Shown here in pieces: positions 38,870 to 48,308 of a stretch of DNA of 64,000 bases. The first letter of the stretch is position 1; every line of letters begins with the position of its first letter. Source of the DNA: JAFALK01 sp036500605 (lineage in GTDB: Bacteria > Pseudomonadota > Gammaproteobacteria > Burkholderiales > Burkholderiaceae_C); NCBI GenBank assembly GCA_036500605.1, contig DASYBU010000042.1:1-64000 (forward strand), given 5' to 3'. The position numbers and the translations under genes were made by a program. The notes beneath the pieces were generated by a model. It made no database searches, was not told where the DNA came from, and worked only from the letters and a program-made list of their open reading frames with translations.

Positions 38870-39017
38870 CGCTTGCTTTTCGGTGAAGTGAAATCCGCGG
38901 CGACTGTAACGTCCTAACGCCGAATTTCAGCGCATCGGGACCCTCAAGCAAAGGGTGGAAAGCCGGGGGTGTATAACTCCGGCCCAGCTGTACCAAGCAT
39001 GAATGAAGGAAAAGACG

Positions 39018-39731
39018 ATGGGCGCACAGTGGAAAGCCAAGCACAAGGATCTCGCGGCCAATGCCAAGGGCCGCATCTTTGGCAAGTTATCGAAGGAAAT
39101 CATGCTCGCCGCCCGCAATGGCGCCGACCCTGATCTCAATCCGCGCCTGCGCATGGTGCTGACCGCTGCGCGCAAGGCCTCGATGCCGCGCGACACGCTC
39201 GAGCACGCCATCAAGAAAGGCGCCGGCCTGCTGGGCGACGCGGTCCATTTCGAGCGCGTGACCTATGAAGGTTTTGCCCCGCACCGCGTGCCGCTGATCG
39301 TGGAATGCCTGACCGACAACATCAACCGCACGGTCTCCGAGATCCGCGTGCTGTTCCGCAAGGGCCAGCTCGGTGCCAGCGGCTCCGTGGCCTGGGACTT
39401 CAACCACGTGGGCCTGATCGAAGGCGCCCCGGCCGCAGCCGGCGCCGATGGCGAACTGGCCGCGATCGAAGCCGGCGCGCAGGATTTCGAGCCGGCCGAG
39501 GAAGAAGGCCACACGCTCTTCATCAGCGAGCCGGCCGATCTCGACATCGTCGCCCGCGCCCTGCCCGCTCACGGCTTCACCGTGATCTCGGCCAAGCTCG
39601 GTTACCGCGCCAAGAACCCGGTCGACCCGGCGAGCCTGAGTGCGACCGACCTCGAAGAAGTGGAAGCCTTCCTGGCGGCGATCGATGCGAACGATGACGT
39701 GCAGGAAGTGTTCGTCGCCTTGGGCGGCTGA
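39018..39731 (+). CDS. YebC/PmpR-family protein
   Basis: YebC-family protein, 237 aa, starting MGAQWKAKHKD. Family motifs are GRIFGKLSKEIMLAAR, MPRDTLEHAIKKG, YEGFAPHRVPLIVECLTDN and NRTVSEIRVLFRKG. It corresponds to the QWKAKHK (YeeN-like) branch rather than the GHSKWAN type. Such proteins act in translation of proline stretches or in transcription; the precise role of this branch is unclear. ATG 39018 has AAGGA 7 nt upstream. A terminator hairpin follows. Confidence 0.93.
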   Translation: MGAQWKAKHKDLAANAKGRIFGKLSKEIMLAARNGADPDLNPRLRMVLTAARKASMPRDTLEHAIKKGAGLLGDAVHFERVTYEGFAPHRVPLIVECLTDNINRTVSEIRVLFRKGQLGASGSVAWDFNHVGLIEGAPAAAGADGELAAIEAGAQDFEPAEEEGHTLFISEPADLDIVARALPAHGFTVISAKLGYRAKNPVDPASLSATDLEEVEAFLAAIDANDDVQEVFVALGG

Positions 39732-39734
39732 ATC

Positions 39735-39762
39735 GGCGGCAGACTCTCCCGAGTCCGCCGCC
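39735..39762 (+). terminator. Terminator after the YebC-family gene
   Basis: Inverted repeat GGCGGCAGACTC / GAGTCCGCCGCC with a 4-nt loop and one mismatch, followed by TTT. It lies between the convergent YebC and diheme oxidoreductase genes and may stop transcription from both sides. Confidence 0.75.
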
Positions 39763-39769
39763 TTTCAAC

Positions 39770-42748
39770 TCACAGCGAGCCGAGGAAGGCCAGCAAGGCG
39801 TCCCGGTCCGCCTTCGACAACGCCGCAAAACGCTGCCGGCTCGCCGTGGCCTCGCCGCCGTGCCACATGATGGCCTCGGTCAGGTTGCGGGCGCGGCCGT
39901 CGTGCAGATAACCGACCTTGCCCGCCGTGCCGGCAACACGCTCGGTATAGCCGATGCCCCACAGCGCCGAGGTGCGCCACATGCTGCCGGTGGCCTGGCC
40001 TTCGACGAAGTTGTCCGCCAGATCGGCGCCCATGTCATGCAGCAGCATGTCGGTGTAGGGCTTGATGTTCTGGTTGCGCAGTTCGGCAAACTCGCTGGTG
40101 CCGCCGGTCTTCATGTCGGCCACGTGGCAGGCGGTGCAACGGTTGGCCTGGAAGACCTGCAAGCCTGTCGCGACCTGCGTCGGGTTGACGTCCAGGTACG
40201 GCAAGGGCGAGACCCCCTTCGGGAAACCGCTCGCGACGCTGCGCTGCGCCGGCACGGCCAGCAGGCTCAGGTAGCGCGTGATCAGCGTGAGGTCGTCCTC
40301 GCCAATGCCCTTCTCCACCTTGCCCGACGCGCACTTGCCCGACAGGCAATCGCGGTTCGGGAAGACGGGCGTCGTGACCGACATGTCGAGCAGCGCGGCG
40401 CCGGCGGCCTGATGCCGCAAGCTGACCTTGGAGGCCTTCCAGCCATAACGGCCCAGTCGCACGGCGCCGGTTTCGGGGTCGTAGGCGTAGTTGGCCCGGC
40501 CCATCACGCCGTCGGCATCGGGCGTGGTGCGGGCACGCGCAATGATGTCGGCGTCAGGGATCGCTTCGAGCAGGCCCATGCCGATCATCGGCTGCGCGCT
40601 GCGCAGCGAATACACGCTCGGCGTCGGTCCGTCGAAGGCCACGCGCGGCTTGCTCAAGCTGACCGCGGTGCCGTCGCCCAGCGTCACGGTCTTCACATCA
40701 AAGCCCGCCACGCGAACGCCCATGCCCCAATCCTGCGGCGTGCCGGCGGTGAGCGAGCGCGCGTTCATCTGCACGGTCATGCCGTAGATCGGATGCGGGA
40801 TCTGCTGTCCGTTGCCGTCAAGCGTGGCAACGCGCACGGCCATCGTGTCGAGCTTCTGGTTGATCGCGCTTGGCGCCAGGCTGCGGCCGTTGCCGATATG
40901 GCAGGCGAAGCACGAGGACTGGTTGAAGTGCGCGCCCTGCAGGCCCACGGCCGGCAGGTTGCGGTCATTGCCGGTCTCGTTGTGATCGCCGGTCCACATA
41001 TTGGTGTGGACCCAGCGGCGACCTTCCACGAAGCGCTGCATGTTCTGCATGCCGACCTGCAGGCTCGGCTGCTGGAACATGAAGGTCGAGTTGTCCGCGT
41101 AGTCGTACGAGACCGAGCCCGTGCCGCCCTGCAGCGTGTCGTCGGGCAGCGGTGCGTTCATCAGGCGCGGCTGCACGCCGTACCAGGGGCGCAGGCCGGT
41201 GCCCACCACGTAGGTCACCTCGTTGGTGTAGTAGCGGAAGGCGCCGCTGTCACCGACCGCATCCATGCCGGCGCGGGTCGAGAAGAAGGAGCCGGTGAAC
41301 TCGATCACATCGCCGACCTTGAGCACGCGCGAGGCCACGTTGCTGCCGTTGGGCACCATCACACCATTGGCGTTGGCCGAGAGCGCGTTGTAGCCGGGGT
41401 AGGTGTCGAACACCACGCTGCAACCGTCATTGGCGCCCTTGACGCCGTTGTAGCCGCTGGTCGGGTTGAGCAGCGCACCCTGCGGCGGCTTGGCCACCAC
41501 CTGGCAGGCGGTCACGTCGTTGAAGCCGGCCGTGTAGGTCGAGTTGTCGAGCAGCGTGCCGGGTGACATCCAGCCGTAGCCGGTCACGCCCGGATCATCG
41601 AAGCGGCGCACGAACGATTGGCCGCCGCCCTTCTGCGCTTCCTGGTAGTACTGGTTCATCACGATGCTCGGCTTGGTCACGCCAGCCACGTGGCTGTTGT
41701 CGATGAACTCGATGCCCCAGGTGCGGTTCTTGAAGTAGTTGGCGACGAAGTTCAGGTGCGCGCCGGGACCCTTGTCCTGCGGGTTGCCGGCGGCATCGAC
41801 CGTGTCGTTCGGGCCATAGCCGATCTCGTTCCAGTCCTCGCCGCGTTCGCGCGCATGGCGGGAGCGGCCGACCATGCCGAAGCGCGTGACCAGCGTGCCA
41901 TCGGGCAGCGTGAACTGCGTGCTCTCCAGCGGCGCCTGCGCGGTGGGCGCCGCGATGAGGCCGCTGCCGTTGGCGGGGAAGGCCAACGCGGCCGTGGTCA
42001 GCACAGGCAGGGAGTTATCACTGCCCGGTGATTTGAAGGTGACCTCGAACAGCGAGTAGCCGTACTGCGTGGCCCGCGTGACGCCTTGCAGCCGCACGTA
42101 GCGCACGTTCGCGTCGAGGTTGAAGAACTCCTGCGTGCCGCCCGTGCCGCCCGCCACGTAGCGGATCTGGTACCAGGTCTGTCCATCGTCGGAGCCCTCG
42201 ATGATGAACTCCTTGCCGTAGGCGTCCTGCCAGGACAGGTTCATGTAGCCGAGCTGGGTCTTGGTGCCGAAGTCGAACTGGATCCAGGCAGCATCGTCCT
42301 GCGCGCTGGACCAGCGCGTGACACTATTGCCGTCGACGGCCATCGCAGCGGTGTAATTGTTGCCTTCGACCGCCGACGAGGTCGCGTTGACGACCTTGAC
42401 CGCCACGCCGGGGTGGCTGGTGTCAACGCCCGCAGGCAGTTGCAGCGAAGGCGGCAGCGATGGCGTTGATGAGGGCGTGCCGGTGGGCAGGTCGACCGGC
42501 GTGGAGACGGGCGGCGGCTCCAGCACGGGATCGGTGCCGGACGGCGAAGAGGCTGGCGCGGCGGGTGGCGGAGGCGCCGCAGGGTTCGAGCCCGGCGAGC
42601 CCCCTGCGGGATCAGAGGAACCGGTGTCGCTGCTGCCTCCGCCGCCACCGCAGGCGGTCAAGGCCACGGCGGCAAAGAGTGCCACCAACGGTGCCAGGGA
42701 AGAGGCACGCGATCGCTGATCGGCAGCGCCCGTCATGTTGTTATTCAT
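39770..42748 (-). CDS. Lipoprotein with discoidin domain and diheme oxidoreductase (DHOR) module
   Basis: Predicted surface or periplasmic lipoprotein, 992 aa. The lipobox is LTAC followed by a Gly/Ser/Pro-rich linker. An F5/8 type C (discoidin) domain follows (MAVDGNSVTRWSSAQ, GKEFIIEGSDDGQTWYQIRY). The C-terminal two-thirds is a DUF1111-like diheme oxidoreductase with CFACH at about residue 613 and CTACH at about 871, and RDCLSGKCASGKVEKGI. Its electron partner and substrate are unknown. ATG 42748 is used; an in-frame TTG at 42757 has a better-placed GGGGA. It is transcribed alone. Confidence 0.88.
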   Translation of the reverse strand: MNNNMTGAADQRSRASSLAPLVALFAAVALTACGGGGGSSDTGSSDPAGGSPGSNPAAPPPPAAPASSPSGTDPVLEPPPVSTPVDLPTGTPSSTPSLPPSLQLPAGVDTSHPGVAVKVVNATSSAVEGNNYTAAMAVDGNSVTRWSSAQDDAAWIQFDFGTKTQLGYMNLSWQDAYGKEFIIEGSDDGQTWYQIRYVAGGTGGTQEFFNLDANVRYVRLQGVTRATQYGYSLFEVTFKSPGSDNSLPVLTTAALAFPANGSGLIAAPTAQAPLESTQFTLPDGTLVTRFGMVGRSRHARERGEDWNEIGYGPNDTVDAAGNPQDKGPGAHLNFVANYFKNRTWGIEFIDNSHVAGVTKPSIVMNQYYQEAQKGGGQSFVRRFDDPGVTGYGWMSPGTLLDNSTYTAGFNDVTACQVVAKPPQGALLNPTSGYNGVKGANDGCSVVFDTYPGYNALSANANGVMVPNGSNVASRVLKVGDVIEFTGSFFSTRAGMDAVGDSGAFRYYTNEVTYVVGTGLRPWYGVQPRLMNAPLPDDTLQGGTGSVSYDYADNSTFMFQQPSLQVGMQNMQRFVEGRRWVHTNMWTGDHNETGNDRNLPAVGLQGAHFNQSSCFACHIGNGRSLAPSAINQKLDTMAVRVATLDGNGQQIPHPIYGMTVQMNARSLTAGTPQDWGMGVRVAGFDVKTVTLGDGTAVSLSKPRVAFDGPTPSVYSLRSAQPMIGMGLLEAIPDADIIARARTTPDADGVMGRANYAYDPETGAVRLGRYGWKASKVSLRHQAAGAALLDMSVTTPVFPNRDCLSGKCASGKVEKGIGEDDLTLITRYLSLLAVPAQRSVASGFPKGVSPLPYLDVNPTQVATGLQVFQANRCTACHVADMKTGGTSEFAELRNQNIKPYTDMLLHDMGADLADNFVEGQATGSMWRTSALWGIGYTERVAGTAGKVGYLHDGRARNLTEAIMWHGGEATASRQRFAALSKADRDALLAFLGSL

Positions 42749-43256
42749 CTTGTTCAATTCATTTCCCCAGTGATGCTGGAAGGAGGAATGGAAGTGCAAA
42801 GCGGACCCGCATCTGGCACGCTGCGGGGCGAATGATGTCGGCGTGTCCGCGCCGAAAGGCTTTGACTTGTAAGCCGATATGCAGGGCGAGCAACGCACGA
42901 GCGTGGGAATACCCTGTAGGTGCCCTTGAATCCGAGGCCGGTTCTTGTAGGACAGCTGTAGGACAGTTTCAGATGGTTGCAGTTCTGCGCCCATCCGACG
43001 CGGCCTTGTCGCGTGGTGCCGACTGCGGACGTCCGCAGCTAACGGGTCATCAAAGCGTCATCAAGGTTCGGCGAAACAGGCAAGAAGAGCCCGCGTGGCG
43101 CGGGCTCTGCATGGGTTCACTGACGCGTTTGTCCGCGCAGGCGCATGCACGCGGGTGAGGTCGTGCGCCGTGGGCGAAATCAGCTGGCAGCCGGGATCCA
43201 CCTTCCAGATGATCGCTGATCGACGCGAGCTTCGCTGAGCCGACGGCAGGGACTGC
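42749..43256. other. 508-bp gap with one hairpin
   Basis: This gap separates the response regulator from the start of the diheme oxidoreductase. It contains the perfect 10-bp hairpin at 43086-43108 and presumably the promoter of the oxidoreductase. I see no coding potential, tRNA or mobile-element ends in it. Confidence 0.6.
43086..43108 (-). terminator. Strong hairpin, probable terminator of the leftward operon
   Basis: Perfect 10-bp stem AGAGCCCGCG / CGCGGGCTCT with a 3-nt loop. On the minus strand it is followed by TCTTCTTGCC, a weak pyrimidine tail, not a clean T run. It lies about 150 nt past the response regulator stop. Confidence 0.55.
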
Positions 43257-43952
43257 CTACTCCAAGAGCCCGTGCTGCATCGCGTAGCGGACGATATCGA
43301 CGTTCGAGCCCAGCCCCAACTTTTCCATCAGGCGGGCCTTGTGCGTGGAGACCGTCTTGTTGCTGATGGCCAGTTGATCGGCAATATTGTTCACGCTGGA
43401 GCCACTTGCCAGCAGCGTGAAGATCTGCAGTTCCCGGTCCGTCAGGCTTTCGTGGGGCGGCCGTGGTCCGCTGGGCAGCGTGAGCTCCAGCGCCAGCGCT
43501 TGGGCCAGGGCGGGATCGATGTAGCGTTCGCCCGCGGCAACCTTGCGCACTGCATTGAGCAGGACTTCAGGATTGTTGTCCTTGGTGATGTAGCCGGCCG
43601 CGCCCGCTGACAGCGCCCGGCGCACGATCTGCGGCTCGTTGTGCATGGACAGGATCAGCACGGGCGGTGCATGCGCGCCCGCCTTGACTCGGGCAATCAG
43701 ATCGGTCCCGGAGATGCCGGGCATGGTCATGTCCAGCAGAACGATGTCAAAGTGCCGCTCGTGCAGCAACTCCAGCAACTGTGAGCCATTGATGAAGAGC
43801 GCCTGCGCGCGTTCAGCCAGGAGACCCGAGGGCCCTGCGGCAGACTGCGTCATCAGCGGTGCTCGTTCGTAGTAATGCAGCGTGATGCTCTCTGCGGCCG
43901 GCGCCTGCAATTCCGTACCCGCTTGGGGCGCGATTCGCGGCCGCGACTGCAT
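43257..43952 (-). CDS. NarL/LuxR-type response regulator with atypical receiver
   Basis: Response regulator, 231 aa. The C-terminal HTH is intact (LTDRELQIFTLLASGSSVNN, AISNKTVSTHKARLMEKLGL). The receiver keeps the phospho-acceptor Asp (VLLDMTMPG), a Ser (ILSMHNE) and the Lys (YITKDN), but the strand where the acidic pair should be reads ITLHYYERAPLM, with no DD. It may be phosphorylation-independent. The ATG at 43952 is used because the degenerate strand lies upstream of the ATG at 43853. It is the last gene before the terminator hairpin, 20 nt after the thiolase stop. No kinase gene is adjacent. Confidence 0.78.
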   Translation of the reverse strand: MQSRPRIAPQAGTELQAPAAESITLHYYERAPLMTQSAAGPSGLLAERAQALFINGSQLLELLHERHFDIVLLDMTMPGISGTDLIARVKAGAHAPPVLILSMHNEPQIVRRALSAGAAGYITKDNNPEVLLNAVRKVAAGERYIDPALAQALALELTLPSGPRPPHESLTDRELQIFTLLASGSSVNNIADQLAISNKTVSTHKARLMEKLGLGSNVDIVRYAMQHGLLE

Positions 43953-43972
43953 CTTGCAGGCGGCCGTTTGAA

Positions 43973-45130
43973 TCAAAGCCGTTCGATGATCGTGACGTTG
44001 GCCAGCCCGCCGCCTTCGCACATGGTCTGCAGGCCGTAGCGTTTGCCGCGCTGGCCGAGTGCGTTGATCAGGGTCGTCATCAGTTTGGTGCCCGAGGCGC
44101 CGAGCGGGTGACCGAGCGCGATGGCGCCGCCGTTGACGTTGAGCCGCTCAGGGTCGGCGCCCAGGACCTGAAGCCAGGCCAGCGGCACCGGCGCGAAAGC
44201 CTCGTTGACCTCGTAAAGGTCGATGTCCGAGATCTTCATGCCGGCCTTCTTCAGCGCCCGCGCGGTGCCCGGAATCGGCTCTTCAAGCATGATGACCGGG
44301 TCGCCGCCGGTCACGGTCATGTGGTGCACGCGCGCCAGCGGCGTCAAGCCATGATCCTTGAGCGCCCGTTCGCTCACGACCAGCACACCGGATGCGCCAT
44401 CGCAGACCTGGCTGGCGGAGGCGGCGCTGATCCGGCCGCCTTCCGTGATCAGCTTGACGGAGCCGATCGACGCCAGGGTCGCGTCGTAGCGGATGCCTTC
44501 GTCCTTGCTGTGCATGCCGCCTTCAACGGCGATCGGCAGGATTTCGTTTTCGAAAGCGCCGGACTCGGTGGCGGCGATCGCGCGCTGATGGCTCAGCAGC
44601 GCAAAGGCATCGAGCTGTTCACGCGTGAAGCCATACTTGGCGGCGATCATTTCGGCGCCCGCAAATTGACTGAACTCCTTCACGCCATAACGTTCCAGGA
44701 TGCGAGGACTCCAGGGCCCGCCCAGGCCGGCCTTCAAGGCCAGCGTCACCGGCGAGCCCATCGGCACCCGCGTCATGCTTTCGACGCCGCAGGCGATGAC
44801 GATGTCCTGGGTGCCCGACATCACGGCCTGGGCTGCGAAATGCAAGGCCTGTTGCGACGATCCGCACTGGCGATCAATCGTCACCGCCGGGACGCTGTCG
44901 GGCAGCTTGGAGGCCATCACCGCATTGCGGCCGATGTGGAAGCTCTGCTCGCCGACCTGCCCGACGCAGCCGAGGATGACGTCTTCGATGGCGGCCGGAT
45001 CCATACCGCTGCGGTCGACCAGCGCATTGAGCACTTCGCCCGCAAGATCGGCCGGATGCCAGCCCGCGAGCTTGCCTCCACGGCGGCCACCGGCCGTGCG
45101 AACGGCTTGAACGATATAGGCTTGGGTCAT
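43973..45130 (-). CDS. Acetyl-CoA C-acyltransferase (thiolase)
   Basis: Classical thiolase, 385 aa, cleaving 3-ketoacyl-CoA. The acyl-accepting cysteine is C89 (DRQCGSSQ), the motif GGAIALGHPLGASG carries the catalytic His, and MCEGGGLAN supplies the second Cys. All catalytic residues are present, in contrast to the thiolase-like protein at 62286. It overlaps the preceding enoyl-CoA hydratase by 4 nt. Confidence 0.95.
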   Translation of the reverse strand: MTQAYIVQAVRTAGGRRGGKLAGWHPADLAGEVLNALVDRSGMDPAAIEDVILGCVGQVGEQSFHIGRNAVMASKLPDSVPAVTIDRQCGSSQQALHFAAQAVMSGTQDIVIACGVESMTRVPMGSPVTLALKAGLGGPWSPRILERYGVKEFSQFAGAEMIAAKYGFTREQLDAFALLSHQRAIAATESGAFENEILPIAVEGGMHSKDEGIRYDATLASIGSVKLITEGGRISAASASQVCDGASGVLVVSERALKDHGLTPLARVHHMTVTGGDPVIMLEEPIPGTARALKKAGMKISDIDLYEVNEAFAPVPLAWLQVLGADPERLNVNGGAIALGHPLGASGTKLMTTLINALGQRGKRYGLQTMCEGGGLANVTIIERL

Positions 45131-45933
45131 GGCTGTTGTCTCTTTCCTTGTGGTTTCCAGAATTCGGGTTTGCGTTTGGCCATGAAGGCGGCCACGCCCT
45201 CGCGGCCTTGAGGCGTGCGGCTCGCTGCGGAGATCGCCTGCGCCTCGCTTTCCATCTGCGTTTCCAGCGTGGTCGTCGAGCTTTGCAGCAGCAGCTTGCG
45301 CGCCAGGCCCAAGGCGGGCGTTGCCGCTGCAGCCAGTTGCTCGGCCAGCGCCAGGGCCTCGCTCATCAAGGCCTCATCCTCGACCACGCGAGTCACCAAG
45401 CCCGATGCGGCGGCTTCATCGGCGTTCAATCGCCGGTTGCTCAGCACCAGTTCCTGGGCGCGCCGCAAGCCGATCAACCGCGGCAGCAACCAGCTGGCGC
45501 CGCCATCGGGTGTCAGGCCTATCGCGGTATAGGCCACCGTGAAATTGGCGCTGCGCGCAGCCAGGACCATGTCGCCCAGGATGGCAAGACTGAATCCCGC
45601 GCCCGCTGCCGGCCCGTTGATCGCCGTGATCAAGGGCTTGCCCATGCGGGAAAACCGCGCGACCGCCGTGTGCAGATAGGCCGTCGATCGCTTGACCAGC
45701 GCGCTCATGGCGTCTCCGGCCGCGGCGAACTCCGCGATATCGCCGCCCACGCAGAACATGCGGCCTCTGGCGCTGAGCAGCACGCAACGAATGTCTTCGT
45801 CTTCGTCGCAGACCGTCGAGGCCTCCAGCAGGCCCTGGGCCATCTCCACGCTCATGGCGTTGCCCAGGGCGGGCCGGTTCAGGATCAGGTGGGCGACTGC
45901 GCCCACCCGTTCAATGAGGAGAGGCGCCGTCAT
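45127..45933 (-). CDS. Enoyl-CoA hydratase/isomerase family protein
   Basis: Crotonase-fold protein, 268 aa. The oxyanion-hole region is GRMFCVGGDIAEF and NGPAAGAGFSLA. The motif TAIGLTPDGGASWLLPRLIG, with Asp after Pro, is the PaaG-like form rather than the two-glutamate hydratase form, so isomerase activity is possible. It overlaps the kinase upstream and the thiolase downstream by 4 nt each. Confidence 0.9.
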   Translation of the reverse strand: MTAPLLIERVGAVAHLILNRPALGNAMSVEMAQGLLEASTVCDEDEDIRCVLLSARGRMFCVGGDIAEFAAAGDAMSALVKRSTAYLHTAVARFSRMGKPLITAINGPAAGAGFSLAILGDMVLAARSANFTVAYTAIGLTPDGGASWLLPRLIGLRRAQELVLSNRRLNADEAAASGLVTRVVEDEALMSEALALAEQLAAAATPALGLARKLLLQSSTTTLETQMESEAQAISAASRTPQGREGVAAFMAKRKPEFWKPQGKRQQP

Positions 45934-46997
45934 CGCAGGGCTCCTTGCGTTTGCCGCCACGCGCATTGCGCGATCAGCGGCAGGGCCGACACCATCTCCA
46001 GCGCCTTGGGCGAAGCCGCCGTGCCGCGTGCCATGCGGCCCTTGATGCCGTGGAAGATGGCCGCCAGCCGGAACATATTGAAGGCCAGATAGAAGTCCAG
46101 GTGCTCGATGCCCTCTCGCCCGGTGTACCGGCAATACGCCGCGACGTAGTCGTCTTCGCTGGGCAGGTTCAAGGCCTGGGTATCCAGGCCGGCGAGCCCG
46201 GCGATGCTCATCGGCGGCAACCGGTACATCATCAGGTGATAGGCAAAGTCGGCCAGCGGATGGCCCAGGGTCGAGAGCTCCCAATCGAGGACTGCCAGCA
46301 CGCGTGCTTCGCTCGCATGAAAGATCATGTTGTCGATGCGGAAGTCGCCGTGCACCAAGGCGATTTCCTCGCCGTCCGGAATGTGAGCCGGGAGCCAGTC
46401 GAGCAGACGATCCATATTTTCGTCGCGCCCGGCGGTGTCGATGTCTCCCAGGTATTGCTGGCCCCAACGGGTGATCTGGCGCTGGAAGTAATTGCCGGGG
46501 CGGCCATAGTCGGCGAGGCCCGCCGCTTGCACGTCCACGCTGTGCAGGCGCGCCAGCGTCCGCACCATCGCGCTGAAATAAGCAGGGCGCTCATCACGAG
46601 CGATATCGGCAAGGCCAGCATCCCAGAGGATGCGACCTTCCACGCAGTCCATCACGTAGAACCAGGTGCCGATGACGGCGTCGTCTTCGCAAAGCCCATG
46701 CATGTGCGCCACCGGAAAACCGGTCGCTTCGAGAGCCCGCTGAACACGCGCCTCGCGTTCGACCGCGTGGGCTCCTTTGAGCAAATGGCCAGGCGGCTTT
46801 CGACGCAGCACGTAGTCCTTGCCCGGCGTGTGCAATTTGTAGGTCGGGTTGGACTGCCCTCCCCGGAACTGCTCCACGCTCAAGGGCCCCGCGTAGCCGG
46901 CCACATGCGCGGCCATCCATTCGGCCAGGCGTGATTCGTCGAAGCGATGCGCCTCGCGCACCGGCGTCGTGCCCTGGAAAGTTGGTTCCGCGCTCAT
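45930..46997 (-). CDS. APH-type phosphotransferase, LvaA/ACAD10-kinase-like (copy 1)
   Basis: Aminoglycoside-phosphotransferase-fold kinase, 355 aa. The catalytic loop LVHGDFRIDNMIFH and metal loop LDWELSTLGHPLADFAYH are intact, and the N-terminus has QFRGGQSNPTYKL and YVLRRKPPG. Related kinases phosphorylate 4-hydroxyacyl-CoA (LvaA, and the kinase domains of ACAD10/11). It sits 4 nt overlapped behind an acyl-CoA dehydrogenase, the same pairing that is fused in mammalian ACAD10/11. Confidence 0.9.
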   Translation of the reverse strand: MSAEPTFQGTTPVREAHRFDESRLAEWMAAHVAGYAGPLSVEQFRGGQSNPTYKLHTPGKDYVLRRKPPGHLLKGAHAVEREARVQRALEATGFPVAHMHGLCEDDAVIGTWFYVMDCVEGRILWDAGLADIARDERPAYFSAMVRTLARLHSVDVQAAGLADYGRPGNYFQRQITRWGQQYLGDIDTAGRDENMDRLLDWLPAHIPDGEEIALVHGDFRIDNMIFHASEARVLAVLDWELSTLGHPLADFAYHLMMYRLPPMSIAGLAGLDTQALNLPSEDDYVAAYCRYTGREGIEHLDFYLAFNMFRLAAIFHGIKGRMARGTAASPKALEMVSALPLIAQCAWRQTQGALR

Positions 46998-48202
46998 GCT
47001 GCCATCGCCTTCAGTGCGTCTCTCTTGATCTTGCGTGCGAGAGACCATTTATGGACTTCGGTCGGGCCGTCGTAGATGCGAAAGGCGCGCACCTCGCGGA
47101 ACACTTTCTCAACGACGGTATCGCCCGACACGCCCGTCGCGCCCATGACCTGCACGCAACGATCCGCGATCCGGAACAGCGCTTCGGAAACCGCCACCTT
47201 GGTCATCGACGATTCGGTCGTCCCCTGGCGCCCCGCGTCGAGCGCATCGGCGCACCAGTCGATCATCAACTCGGCCTGCTTCAGATCGATGCTGTTCTCC
47301 GCCAGCATGAATCCGACGCCTTCGTGGTCGATCAGCGTTTGACCGAAGGCCTGGCGCTTGACCGCGTAAGCCGTCGCGATCTCATGCGCGCGCACACAGG
47401 CGCCGTGCCAACGCATGCAGTGCGTCAAGCGCGCGGGAGCCAGGCGGATCTGGGCATATTTGAGCCCCGCACCGACCTCCCCCAGCATCTGGTTCTGCGG
47501 CACGCGCAGGTTCGTGAAGCTCACCACCGGATGCCCGCCGGGCATGGTCGAATCGAGCGTCTGCGGCACTCGCTCGATGCGCACCGCCGGGTCCGGCAAG
47601 TCAACCAGAAACAGCGTGGGCCCCTCTTCGGAATCGGCCATCACAATGCCGACGCTGGCACCATCGGCACCGGTGCTGAACCATTTGCGGCCGTTGATGA
47701 TCCAGTGGTCGCCATCGCGCCGCGCCGAAGTGAGCAGCATCGAGGGATCGGAACCGGCGCCGTTGTCCTCGGCGGGCTCCGTCATGAAGAAACTGGAGCG
47801 TGCCGTGCCAGCCACCAGTGGCGCCAGGAAGCGCTGTTTCTGTTCAGGCGTTGCCACGCGGCCCAGCAGGAACATATTGCCCTCGTCGGGCGCGGCCACA
47901 TTGACAGCCAGGGGCCCGATCGGCGACAGCCCGGCAGCACGCAGCACGAGGGCGGTCTCGCGATGCGTCAGGTGGCTGCCATCGGCCAGGATATGCGGGG
48001 TCAGCAGGCCGGCTTCGCGAGCCAGCGCACGCATCTCGGCCACCATGTCGGGTGCGGGCCCATGCGGACCCCAGCGCGGGTCACGTTCAAACGGAACGAT
48101 GAACTCGCGAACAAAGGACTCGACTTTCGCGGCCAGGGTCCGGCCACATGATGACGCCTCGGCCGCTGCGCAGGCAGCAGCCGAAGAGAGGTCTCTCGGC
48201 AT
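46994..48202 (-). CDS. Acyl-CoA dehydrogenase of the ACAD10/11-LvaC type (copy 1)
   Basis: Flavin acyl-CoA dehydrogenase-fold protein, 402 aa. Motifs include FFMTEPAEDNGAGSDPSML, INGRKWFSTGA, VVSFTNLRVPQNQMLGE and the C-terminal RAFRIYDGPTEVHKWSLAR, with Asp378 in the DG position where classical enzymes carry Glu. This DGPxEVH form is characteristic of the ACAD10/11 group. First gene of the second half of the leftward operon; next gene overlaps by 4 nt. Confidence 0.92.
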   Translation of the reverse strand: MPRDLSSAAACAAAEASSCGRTLAAKVESFVREFIVPFERDPRWGPHGPAPDMVAEMRALAREAGLLTPHILADGSHLTHRETALVLRAAGLSPIGPLAVNVAAPDEGNMFLLGRVATPEQKQRFLAPLVAGTARSSFFMTEPAEDNGAGSDPSMLLTSARRDGDHWIINGRKWFSTGADGASVGIVMADSEEGPTLFLVDLPDPAVRIERVPQTLDSTMPGGHPVVSFTNLRVPQNQMLGEVGAGLKYAQIRLAPARLTHCMRWHGACVRAHEIATAYAVKRQAFGQTLIDHEGVGFMLAENSIDLKQAELMIDWCADALDAGRQGTTESSMTKVAVSEALFRIADRCVQVMGATGVSGDTVVEKVFREVRAFRIYDGPTEVHKWSLARKIKRDALKAMAA

Positions 48203-48308
48203 GTCTAAACTCCAAGCCAGTCAAGGCACTCGAATTGAAGCGGGCTGGCGATCAGGCCGGGCCCACGGTTTCAGTCCGAACAGATGGTGCCGACGGGCTC
48301 GCGCCGGC

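Noticed and set aside
36071..38917. 948-residue plus-strand frame opposite the amber-split gene
   Set aside because: Leu/Gly/His/Arg low-complexity pattern of an antisense frame; no ribosome site or domain. The minus strand has coherent charged helical protein on both sides of the amber.
43853..43952. Frameshift hiding a normal receiver N-terminus in the response regulator
   Set aside because: No other frame upstream gives a DD-type strand, and the existing strand aligns in length with a normal receiver.
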